Of a DNA stretch of 64,000 nt, positions 8,884 through 15,832 are shown one piece after another. The first letter of the stretch is position 1, and each line of letters opens with the position of its first letter. The position numbers and the translations under genes are program-made. The DNA lies in contig NZ_CP041239.1 of the NCBI RefSeq assembly GCF_013488225.1, forward strand, positions 372,001 through 436,000, in the 5' to 3' direction. Below the pieces are notes generated by a model that made no database searches, was not told the DNA's origin, and saw nothing but the letters and a program-made list of their open reading frames with translations. This stretch comes from Sinorhizobium mexicanum. GTDB taxonomy: Bacteria; Pseudomonadota; Alphaproteobacteria; Rhizobiales; Rhizobiaceae.

Positions 8884-9498
8884 ATGGCGAGACCAAGGGA
8901 ATTCGATGAAAAAGAGGTGCTTGTTCTCGCTGTTGAGCATTTCTGGGAGCACGGTTACGAGGCCACATCGATCCGCGACCTGGCGCAAGCGATGGGATTG
9001 ACGACGGCGAGTATCTACAACGCTTTCGGTGACAAACGAGCCGTTTATCGCAAGGCACTCGATTTTTATGTCGAGCAAAGTTTTGTCGACAGAGTGGGGC
9101 GTTTCGAGACAAAGCCGCCACGCGAGGCCATCGAAGCGTTCTTCGGAGAGATCATCCAGCGATCGCTGGGGGATACCAGACGGAAGGGCTGCATGCTGGT
9201 CAACTCGGCCCTTGAGGTGGCACCACATGACCCGGAGTTTCAGCGCGTGATTTCGGAAGTCCTTATTCAGGTGGAAGCGTTCTTCGCGCGCTGTGTTCTT
9301 GCAGGTCAAAGGGATGGAACGATCGGTAGCCGCCAAAGCGCTCCGGACATGGGACGCGCACTTTTGGGCATGCTGCTCGGCATCCGGGTCCTTGCGCGAA
9401 CGCGACCCGAGAGAGACCTCCTGGAGGGACTCGTGAGGCCGGTGTTTGCGTTACTCGAACCTGATGCCAAAAAGCAGTTGGACCCTCCTGTTTCATGA
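8884..9498 (+). CDS. TetR/AcrR family transcriptional regulator
   Basis: The 204-residue protein begins MARPREFDEKEVLVLAVEHF, followed by the helix-turn-helix YEATSIRDLAQAMGLTTASI and YNAFGDKRAVYRKAL, which is the standard TetR DNA-binding domain (residues 1-60). The rest is the helical ligand/dimer domain with CMLVNSALE, a block common in the AcuR/NemR-like branch. GAGGTGAGG precedes the ATG. A perfect inverted repeat overlaps the promoter region and suggests autoregulation. The ECF sigma gene lies just over 100 bases downstream on the same strand but has its own promoter candidate. Inducer and targets are unknown. Confidence 0.85.
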   Translation: MARPREFDEKEVLVLAVEHFWEHGYEATSIRDLAQAMGLTTASIYNAFGDKRAVYRKALDFYVEQSFVDRVGRFETKPPREAIEAFFGEIIQRSLGDTRRKGCMLVNSALEVAPHDPEFQRVISEVLIQVEAFFARCVLAGQRDGTIGSRQSAPDMGRALLGMLLGIRVLARTRPERDLLEGLVRPVFALLEPDAKKQLDPPVS

Positions 9499-9570
9499 CC
9501 GAAGATTCTGATCCGCAAACTTTGTCCCATCCCACCCTGATGCCAGCGAAGAAAAATCAGCCTGTCATTT

Positions 9571-9596
9571 GTAACATTTCGTCCCTGCTCTTCGAA
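9571..9596 (+). promoter_or_regulatory. candidate ECF sigma autoregulatory promoter
   Basis: GTAACA, exactly 16 bases, then CGAA, ending 14 bases before the sigma gene ATG. From established work on Caulobacter SigF and relatives I recall GTAACC-N16-CGAA as the recognised pattern; only the last base of the first half differs. Position and spacing support an autoregulated sigma-anti-sigma operon. Confidence 0.5.
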
Positions 9597-9610
9597 GAGG
9601 GACATGTCGG

Positions 9611-10168
9611 ATGAAGAATCTGGCGCGCGAAGAGAAATGGGCATCCTGGATGCGTTCAGCGATAGCGGGTGATAAACATGCCTATCATAACTTGCTGACG
9701 GCCATGACGCCCCGGCTGAGGGTGATGGCCCGTAAACGATGTGAACTCTTTGGCGCGCCGGCGAGCGAGGCTGAAGACGTCGTGCAAGAAGTGCTTTTGG
9801 CAATCCATCTCAAGCGAGGAACCTGGGATCCGAAGCGCCCATTGGGGCCGTGGCTGTCGGCCATTGTTCGCAATAAGCTCGTGGACAGCCTGCGCCGTCG
9901 CGGGCGGCAGATAAGCGTCCCGTTGGAGGACGTCATCGCTACACTCGAGAGTGACGATCGCGTCGACCCGTCCGACAGGATGGACATTGAGACAATTCTC
10001 GGCGGTCTCAGAGATCCGCAGCGGACGATCCTCCAGTCGATCTCGATTGAAGGCTCGAGCGTGCGGGAAACCGCCGAACGCCTCAAAATGACGGAGGTCG
10101 CGGTTCGTGTCTCCTTGCACCGGGCGTTGAAGGCGTTGGCCGCCCTTTATTCGGAGCGCACAACATGA
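9611..10168 (+). CDS. ECF RNA polymerase sigma factor (SigF/ECF16-like)
   Basis: A 185-residue protein with sigma region 2 (ASEAEDVVQEVLLAIHLKRG, then WLSAIVRNKLVDSLRRRGR) and region 4 (LRDPQRTILQSISIEGSSV followed by ETAERLKMTEVAVRVSLHRA). It directs RNA polymerase to a small stress regulon. Its stop overlaps the ATG of the first NrsF-like gene copy by four bases, the usual coupling of an ECF sigma to its anti-sigma. That partner copy is decayed, but an intact paralogue follows at 10967, so the sigma factor may still be controlled. The upstream GTAACA-N16-CGAA element suggests autoregulation. Confidence 0.9.
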   Translation: MKNLAREEKWASWMRSAIAGDKHAYHNLLTAMTPRLRVMARKRCELFGAPASEAEDVVQEVLLAIHLKRGTWDPKRPLGPWLSAIVRNKLVDSLRRRGRQISVPLEDVIATLESDDRVDPSDRMDIETILGGLRDPQRTILQSISIEGSSVRETAERLKMTEVAVRVSLHRALKALAALYSERTT

Positions 10169-10710
10169 AGACCGGTGACCTTGATCACGCTTATCGCACG
10201 TGACATGCCGGTTCGGCTCGACCTGAACTATGCTTTTTGCCACGCCGCTATCATCGCGGGATCATCTTCTTTTCGGTGATCGGCTTTCGTCCGGAAATCG
10301 ACACCGCCGTTCAAACGGGGCGGTTCTTGTTCAAGTTCGTGATCACCATTGCATCGGCCGTGAGCGGCGCCAAGGTCTTGTTTCAAATTGGTAGACCTAG
10401 CGTGCCTCTACGGCTCTCGGCCTTAAGTTTGCTGTTGCCCGTTGGATTGGCGATCGGAGCTACGATTTTTGAGTTGATTGTGATGCCACCCGAAACTTGG
10501 TCTCCGTCACTGTCCCTCGGGCCGCTCGCGTGCTTTATCTATGCAATGCGCAACGGCGCACCCGAGCGGCCGGGTCTTGCCGGCGCAATTGCATGACTTG
10601 CGGCGGCATCGCGGCGACGTGCTACGCGGCAAGCTTTGGTATCCGACGGCTATCGGTTTGGTTTGGTCACGACCCTCGGATGGCTGCTTGGGCGTAGGGT
10701 CCTGCGTTGG
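10165..10710 (+). pseudogene. first NrsF-like (DUF1109) anti-sigma copy, frameshifted
   Basis: Starting at the ATG that overlaps the sigma stop, the frames read in turn give MKTGDL, ITLIARDMP, then from about 10250 IIFFSVIGFRPEIDTAVQTG and RFLFKFVITIASAVSG, then RNGAPERPGLAGAIA, and finally LGWLLGRRVLRW. These align block by block with the intact gene at 10967-11602. At least three frame changes and a stop are needed, and the middle block around the conserved LHCL Cys is lost. It is a tandem duplicate of the downstream gene in an advanced state of decay. The upstream position next to the sigma gene indicates this was the original partner. Confidence 0.8.
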
Positions 10711-10966
10711 TTGGTTTCGCTTGGCGCGAGGACGCGGGTCCAAGCAATTCGTTCCGGCAGAGTTTCGAACGCGATTCGAAGGCGGTCGGAATCTGGGCTC
10801 GGGTGCCGCAGTCCAAATTTTCGTAAATTCACGGCCGGTGCTAATCTCCCATCGGCCGGACGCCGGACCGATTGTTGATCGGGGTTCTGCAAGCCGATAT
10901 TGAGGAAGTCTCGTGCCTTCGCAGTGAAGGACGCGGGCATGGATTGGAGACTGGGGAACCTGACGG

Positions 10967-11602
10967 TTGAAGACAAAAGACTTGATCAAGCTGATAGCGG
11001 AAGACACCCGGCGGCCCGTCAATCTGCGGCTTACTTTGCTTGCCGCTATTACGGGCGGCGCGTCGATTGCAGCCGCGGCTTTCTTTTCCGCAATCGGCTT
11101 CCGCCATGACATCGGACAGGCCATCGAAACGGTACGCTTTGTCTTCAAGTTCTTCGTTACACTTTCACTGCTCGCCACAGCGGCAGCGTTGCTTGCGCCA
11201 GTGATCCGGCCGGGCCAGGATCCGGTTTATCGGCGCTGGTTTCTGTTGACTCCGGCCGCCCTGTTGCTGGGTGCTGTTGTTCTCGAACTGGTCGTGACAC
11301 CGTCCAACCTATGGGCCACCAAATTGGTTGGGCAGAACGCGCTGCATTGCCTCACCATCATCCCCATTCTATCTCTTTTCACGGCGGTTCCTTTGTTTCT
11401 CGCCATGCGCCAGGGTGCGCCCGAAAATCCGGGCTTTGCCGGCATTGTCGCGGCTTTGGCATCGGTCGGTGTCGCGTCAACTCTATATGCATCGAATTGC
11501 TTCGATGACAGCCCACTGTTTGTAGCGACTTGGTATCCAATGGCCACGGTGATCGTCGCCACGGTCGGATATTTTGCAGGAAAGCATTTCTTGCGCTGGT
11601 AG
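10967..11602 (+). CDS. NrsF-like DUF1109 membrane anti-sigma factor
   Basis: The product has 211 residues with about six membrane segments, the size and shape of the DUF1109/NrsF family. NrsF proteins hold an ECF sigma factor at the inner membrane and release it on heavy-metal or redox stress; conserved Cys are needed in the described case. Cys are visible in QNALHCLTII and in YASNCFDDSP. The start is TTG at 10967 (MKTKDLIKLIAEDTRRPV): the paralogue upstream begins MKTGDL at an ATG in the same place, which fixes the start. It is separated from the sigma gene by its own decayed duplicate. Confidence 0.85.
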   Translation: MKTKDLIKLIAEDTRRPVNLRLTLLAAITGGASIAAAAFFSAIGFRHDIGQAIETVRFVFKFFVTLSLLATAAALLAPVIRPGQDPVYRRWFLLTPAALLLGAVVLELVVTPSNLWATKLVGQNALHCLTIIPILSLFTAVPLFLAMRQGAPENPGFAGIVAALASVGVASTLYASNCFDDSPLFVATWYPMATVIVATVGYFAGKHFLRW

Positions 11603-11737
11603 ACATGCGTTCTCCGGCGGCTGCTCGCGATTCGCGCCTCACGGGTGACAACTCTTCTGGCCGCGCAAGTGCGTTGGCGAGAAGACATTTTTGTTAATCG
11701 TGCTTCCAACCGCGCGTGTGATGGCCGCGAGTGACAC

Positions 11738-11821
11738 CTGGTGGTCATCCCCTTCATCCTCGCCTACACCGCTTGGTCCTACTACGTCTTCCGCGGCAAG
11801 GTGAGGGCCTGCGAGGGATAG
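11738..11821 (+). pseudogene. 3' remnant of cydB/cioB (cytochrome bd oxidase subunit II)
   Basis: The frame ending at the TAG 11819-11821 reads LVVIPFILAYTAWSYYVF then RGKVRACEG, which resembles the last membrane helix and C-terminal tail (RGKVREGEGYH type) of cytochrome bd subunit II. Nothing of the upstream 330 residues is found in the window. The DUF2474-like remnant right after it is the expected neighbour in the bd oxidase operon, which strengthens the call. Confidence 0.5.
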
Positions 11822-11826
11822 TACCG

Positions 11827-11900
11827 ATGCGTTTCGCCGCGTGCCGCAAGAACTGGCTGCGCCGACTCGGCTGGGAGGTTCTGATCCTGACTGACAGTTT
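11827..11900 (+). pseudogene. DUF2474-like small protein remnant following cydB remnant
   Basis: From ATG 11827 the frame reads MRFAACRKNWLRRLGWEVLI. DUF2474 proteins are short single-helix proteins encoded after cydB and start with a basic stretch then W-x-R-R-L-G-W-x-x-L-I-W. The hydrophobic helix is lost after about 20 residues, so it is a remnant. Confidence 0.4.
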
Positions 11901-12028
11901 AGGCAAGCCCTCCGTTGCGGAGGGGAGGGCGGCTGGCCATCCTCCATGCTTTGGGGTGTCGCGTCGCCTCAAAGGGGTAGGGGAAGCCGATCATTGCACC
12001 TCGGAGCGTTTCCGGCACTCTCGGCTTT

Positions 12029-12240
12029 GGTCCCGGCGTTTCGGGCTGACAGGTCGTCCTCATCGACTGTCCTCTTCTCCCGAAAGAGCCTCGCACCGCG
12101 CTCCAGCATCGCTCTTCGCTCCGGAGGAAGCCCACGGTCCGGTCGAACGTGTCGTCGACCAGCCGCCGTATTTCCCCGACCACTGTCGTGGCCGTCTCGT
12201 CAGAGTATTCGTGCCCCGGTAGCCCGTAGCAGGGCTGGTC
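12029..12240 (-). pseudogene. C-terminal remnant of an FtsH-type AAA metalloprotease
   Basis: On the minus strand EYSDETATTVVGEIRRLV is followed by DDTFDRTVGFL and, after a one-base frame change, RAMLERGARLFREKRTVD then EDDLSA. This is the end of the FtsH peptidase domain, where YSEETA, a VRRLVDEAYDRA-like helix and an LLEKETLD-like block occur in that order. No AAA motif or HEAGH was found upstream in the 12.3-13 kb interval, so only the tail is left. Confidence 0.5.
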
Positions 12241-12245
12241 GGGGG

Positions 12246-13263
12246 CAAGGAGGGAGCGTCGTTATCGACGACGGCACGACCCCTCGGGCGTCGTGATCGT
12301 ACGCATGAGAGGGCGCCCGGGAGCGAGTCCTCCAAGCCTACACCCAAATCGCCAGCACTGTGGGTTTGATGACCAACACCCGGGACGCCGGCGGATCCAG
12401 AACCGAGGTCGTATCGCACCTGTCGAAAGCCCGTGGCGCACAGTCTTCGTCCGATATTTTTCCGACACCGAAGTCATCCAACCCAACGAATAGCCCACTG
12501 CCTCCCAGGTACCGGTCCCATGGGTCTCGGCTTGATCTGCTTAACGGTACCCGCATGGCCGCCTCCAGCGCATTCCATAAGTGGACGTGGTCCCCAGCGT
12601 TAGGGGCCGGCATAAAGCGGGCTTTGGAGAGCCGGCTCCCGGCGATGGAGCCCATGGTCCGCCTCCCACACCCGCGCGGCCGAGGCGCGCTTATGCGAAC
12701 CGGACGGGCTCGACCTACGTCGAGGGCATAGCCCAACGAGTCAAGTGCGAACTCGTCGGTCGGAGTGACGAAATCACGCACTTTCCACACCGGCACTCTA
12801 GGCTCATGAGCGACGCGAATAACTTAAATTCGATTCGAGCGGGTACAAACTGATCGGAATATCTCACATTGTCACTCTGCACAGCGCGGCTTCCCGATCG
12901 AGTTCGGAAAGTTCCATAATTTATGCGATCTGTTATAACGTAACAGAGTTGGCTAATGAAGACATCGATGTTTTCGCCACTTGAGAAGGCCCGCCTTCGG
13001 GGTATCCGAAGGTAACACTCGCCGCGATCGCGTCGCACAAAGTGTCGCCGATATCGAGCTTTGCTTTGGGGGGCGCTCTTTTCGCATGGAGTAAGCTCGA
13101 TGAAAGAGGCGCTTGAGAAGGCCGCAGTCAAGACTTCTAGGATGTCCAATGGCTAGAAGTCCGAGAGTTCATGAGTGTCGAAGCGAACGGAAGACCGGTT
13201 CCGAGAAGTCGGGCTTGCGTCGCCGCGATCGACCCCCTCTCCCAAGGCCTCTGGCCTAACTCT
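12246..13263. other. decayed region without recognisable genes
   Basis: About one kilobase of sequence with several medium-length frames on both strands (for example 12338-12796 minus) but no motif I can assign and no good ribosome sites. Composition is coding-like, so it is probably old gene debris. A dyad TCTGTTA-N5-TAACAGA sits at 12929-12947 and a terminator closes the region. Confidence 0.4.
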
Positions 13264-13294
13264 GCCGGGTGGAAACACCCGGCATTTTTCTTTT
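13264..13294 (+). terminator. strong rho-independent terminator
   Basis: GCCGGGTG, loop GAAA, CACCCGGC form an 8-base perfect stem followed by ATTTTTCTTTT. It is the strongest terminator noticed in the window, yet no intact gene precedes it; see the finding on a possible small RNA. Confidence 0.8.
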
Positions 13295-13351
13295 ATCACA
13301 ACAAAACCTCACCTACGGTGGAGGATCGGATGAGTTTTACACTGTAGAGAG

Positions 13352-13540
13352 ACACCTCCGTGCTTGAACCATTGGCGTGGTCAAGATCGATCAAACACGG
13401 AGGTTTTGTGGATGAACAGTCGCTATCACACGCGACGTGGGACTGCAGATATCATGTGGTCTCGGGTGCAAGTACCGGACGAAGCGCCTCTACGGGGACG
13501 CACGGCGTGAGTTGCGTGAGCCGCCAATGCGGGACCGCGG
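13352..13540 (+). mobile_element. IS200/IS605-like left end with truncated tnpA
   Basis: A hairpin (CCTCCGTG ... CACGGAGG, with a nested CTTGAACC/GGTCAAG pairing) precedes a GTG start at 13408. The frame gives DEQSLSHATWDCRYHVV and, after a one-base frame change, CKYRTKRLYGDARRELRE. These are the N-terminal blocks of IS200-type Y1 transposases, which start SLSHTRWDCKYHVVFVPKYR. The catalytic HUH and Tyr are absent because the sequence stops resembling tnpA near 13535, where the DUF1419-type leader begins. The subterminal hairpin fits the structured left end of this family. Confidence 0.65.
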
Positions 13541-13552
13541 CGGCCCGGAGGT

Positions 13553-13794
13553 GTCATGAAGGACTGAAGAGGATGGCGAGAGGTCGTGAGGTCGCGCTCG
13601 CCTTCGGTCGGACGCAAACACCGAAGGAGCCGCAGATGCCCACTTCCAATCCAATCCGCGAAGTTTTTTCTAAGCGCCGCAAGCCGCCAGCAGATGTTCC
13701 GCATGTCGGCGAGGCTGCCAACGACAATGCGCCATTCCTCGCGAAACAACAAAGTTCTTCCTGCCCGCGCCTCCACAATCTTCCGACCTTGTGA
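13553..13794 (+). pseudogene. DUF1419 leader and 5' gene fragment (degenerate copy of 19.35-19.5 kb)
   Basis: The first 21 bases equal those at 19345-19365, and the following leader up to the ATG at 13636 matches the intact DUF1419 gene's leader (AAGGAGCCGCAGATG in both with one difference ahead). The product begins MPTSNPIREVF and in another frame continues with a QQMFRM block matching AQMFRM of the intact gene. After about 30 codons it changes into sequence resembling the region upstream of the DUF736 gene at 33.4 kb. It is a truncated recombinant leftover. Confidence 0.65.
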
Positions 13795-13874
13795 GGTGCG
13801 GTCCGTCGTCCCCGATCTTTGCGACAGCCATCGGGGCCGCGGAGGGCGACCCGAAACAACGAAGGAACATGACA

Positions 13875-14147
13875 ATGGCTACCAGCGTCACCTTCACCGG
13901 AAACCCTCAACGTGAAGGCTCGCATCGCCCGCATCGAAAATCCCTCGGACAAGGGCCCGCACTTCCGCATTTACGCAGGCGTCGTCGAACAGGGCCCGCC
14001 TTGCAGAAGCGCTCCGAGCAGGACCGTGACTACCTCTCGGTCAAGCTCGACGACCCTAGCTTTCCGGCTCCGATCTACGCGACGCTGACGGAAGTCGAGG
14101 GCGAAGATGGCTTCCAGCTCATCTGCTCGCGACCGAACCGGGACTGA
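13875..14147 (+). pseudogene. degenerate DUF736 copy
   Basis: From the ATG 13875 the start MATSVTFTG and the end [18 protein letters not shown] through [11 protein letters not shown] match the intact DUF736 protein at 33581-33889. In between about 36 bases are missing and two frame changes compensate, so the 90-codon frame stays open but its middle third is nonsense. A product may be made but the fold is unlikely to be kept. Confidence 0.75.
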
Positions 14148-14345
14148 GGACGATCCGCCCTGATCGCCAAGCGGGGCGACCCTCCTCGCAGAAGTCGGAA
14201 GCAGGAAACAGGCTCAGCGAGCGCCACGTACATTGCCGACCCAAGCCTTCGTTCGACATTTTGGCGGCGTAAACGCGTGCAACCGATATGGACCGTAGCC
14301 TAGTCCAATCCATATACACGCATATTCTATAGCGTTTGCAAGCAC

Positions 14346-14681
14346 TTATCTCACGTCGGCGTCGTCTTGAGGGATGGACGGGATCAGGGCCGCTGGTTTT
14401 CGCGGAACAGTGGTGCTGTGGTAACCAAGCGCACGACCTGCGTCGGCGGGAGGCCAGCTGAGCTGGTATGCGGGTCGGCACCAGGGTTTGAGGCGCGTGA
14501 GGAGGACGAGGTTGTAGGCCACGACAGGGGACCAGATATAACTCTTGAAGTGATCAAGGCCGCGCCAGGTGCAGCCCGCCAAGCCGTAGGTGCGTTTTAG
14601 GCAGGAGATGCCGGCCTCGATGCCAGCGCGGAAGTTGCGCAGCTTGCTGCGACAGACCCAGTTGCTTTTGACCATGTCCAC
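14346..14681 (-). pseudogene. C-terminal fragment of a DDE transposase (IS5/ISNCY-like)
   Basis: The stretch KLRNFRAGIEAGISCLKRTY, then CTWRGLDHFKSYIWSPVVAY and NLVLLTRLK is the C-terminal end of a transposase common in rhizobia, with the family Glu in AGIEAGIS. There is no N-terminal part upstream (14.7 kb onward is another gene) and the tail after RLKP is unlike the family. It is a truncated insertion sequence remnant. Confidence 0.6.
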
Positions 14682-14782
14682 GATCCGATGAACTCACCGG
14701 GGACATTCAAAATCGCGCTGAACGCGTAGGAAACTTCTACCTGATCGTCACCTTTACTCTCGTCATGAAATTGGACGCCATA

Positions 14783-15352
14783 CTAGAACCTGTAGCCGAG
14801 CGTTAGCCCCCCACGGGTCAGGCCATCGTTGGGGCCGTCGCAAAGGTTGGCGTTGGAGGAGTGCTCGATCGTCGCCGAAAGATTCCAGTGATCGTCGAAA
14901 CGATAACCGGCCGCCGCATATTCGCGGAACAGCAACCGGCAACCGAGCTTCGGTCCATCCGAGTCGTCCCCGTCACTAAGGTTGCCGTCGTGTACGGTGC
15001 CACCAATGCCTAGTTCTACGAACAAACGTTGTGTGAGGTCGACGCTCCAGCTGAACCCGCCATACACTTGGTCCACTCCGCTGGATGTCGTCGCGATCGA
15101 CGCGCCGGCGTGGATTCGCGGCCGGAGAACCTTCTCTACCAAGCTAGTGGCGCTTTCTGCGCCGAATGGATCGAAGAAGACGGTCGCGGATGGAAACCCG
15201 CCACTTTCCCGATTTTCACCATCGCCGATCGAGGTGGTGGCTCCGAATCGCATTTCATCGAAAACGGTTTCTCCCGACACTGCGGGCGCTGCGCTAGCGA
15301 CCAGCCAGGTCAATGTAACCAGGGCGGCTACGGGCGAGCGACGATGGATCAT
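14783..15352 (-). CDS. acyloxyacyl hydrolase / lipid A 3-O-deacylase (PagL-like) outer membrane protein
   Basis: The 189-residue product has a signal peptide (MIHRRSPVAALVTLTWLVAS, cleavage after APAVSG likely) and alternating hydrophobic beta strands ending in Phe (LTLGYRF), typical of an outer-membrane barrel. The segment ATIEHSSNANLCDGPNDGLT carries the His-Ser pair and SNA pattern of PagL-type deacylases in alpha-proteobacteria; the downstream acid residue is uncertain. Such enzymes remove the 3-O acyl chain of lipid A and change host recognition. The gene is intact although it lies between transposase and antitoxin remnants, so it may be recently acquired or selected cargo. Confidence 0.75.
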   Translation of the reverse strand: MIHRRSPVAALVTLTWLVASAAPAVSGETVFDEMRFGATTSIGDGENRESGGFPSATVFFDPFGAESATSLVEKVLRPRIHAGASIATTSSGVDQVYGGFSWSVDLTQRLFVELGIGGTVHDGNLSDGDDSDGPKLGCRLLFREYAAAGYRFDDHWNLSATIEHSSNANLCDGPNDGLTRGGLTLGYRF

Positions 15353-15529
15353 TCCGGAATCCTTTGATGCGAATCAGTCATTCAAGAGAGTGAACACGCT
15401 ATCCAGCCTCGCGCCACTGTCACTTCTCAAACGTCCAAAAAACGTGTCCGCGCGACCGCTTTTGGGTCCGAGGTGGAGGTCCGTAAGCGAGTAAACCGAT
15501 CTCGGCCGGTTGGCAGCTCCCGAAATCGA

Positions 15530-15662
15530 GGCTCAGTCCAAGCTCGACCATGTGTGCCGTGAGCGAAGGATAATCCCTCGACCTCCTCGGTCGTGGCCCC
15601 TTGCGCGTTCATGACGGCGACCATCCGCACGGGAACACGTGTGCCTTTGAACACCGGTTCAC
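15530..15662 (-). pseudogene. DUF433 antitoxin remnant
   Basis: On the minus strand EPVFKGTRVPVRMVAVMNAQ continues GATTEEVEG and then, after a one-base frame change, YPSLTAHMVELGLS. The intact DUF433 protein at 47007-47636 has EPVFKGTRVPVRTIAAMKAQ, EIVEGYPSLTERMVELA at the same place. The N-terminal 100 residues are absent. It is a second, dead copy of that antitoxin. Confidence 0.75.
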
Positions 15663-15832
15663 CGCCATCGAAACTCTCTCGGATCGAAGCTGAACCGGAA
15701 GGCTAGAACGGTCTGAGGTCGAGAACGACTTCAACAAACTTCTGAGATAGAAACAGAAAAAGCGCGAAATCAATGACCTAAGTTCCATAATACATATTAT
15801 CTGAGCGGCTGAATGTAGCCGCAAAGTTAAAG

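Noticed and set aside
12338..12796. 152-codon leftward frame in the decay zone
   Set aside because: GLDDFGVGK recalled EAL domains at first sight, but no other EAL motif is present and there is no ribosome site.
12929..12947. TCTGTTA-N5-TAACAGA as an operator
   Set aside because: A good dyad but no regulator or intact target gene is near; left as an unexplained dyad.
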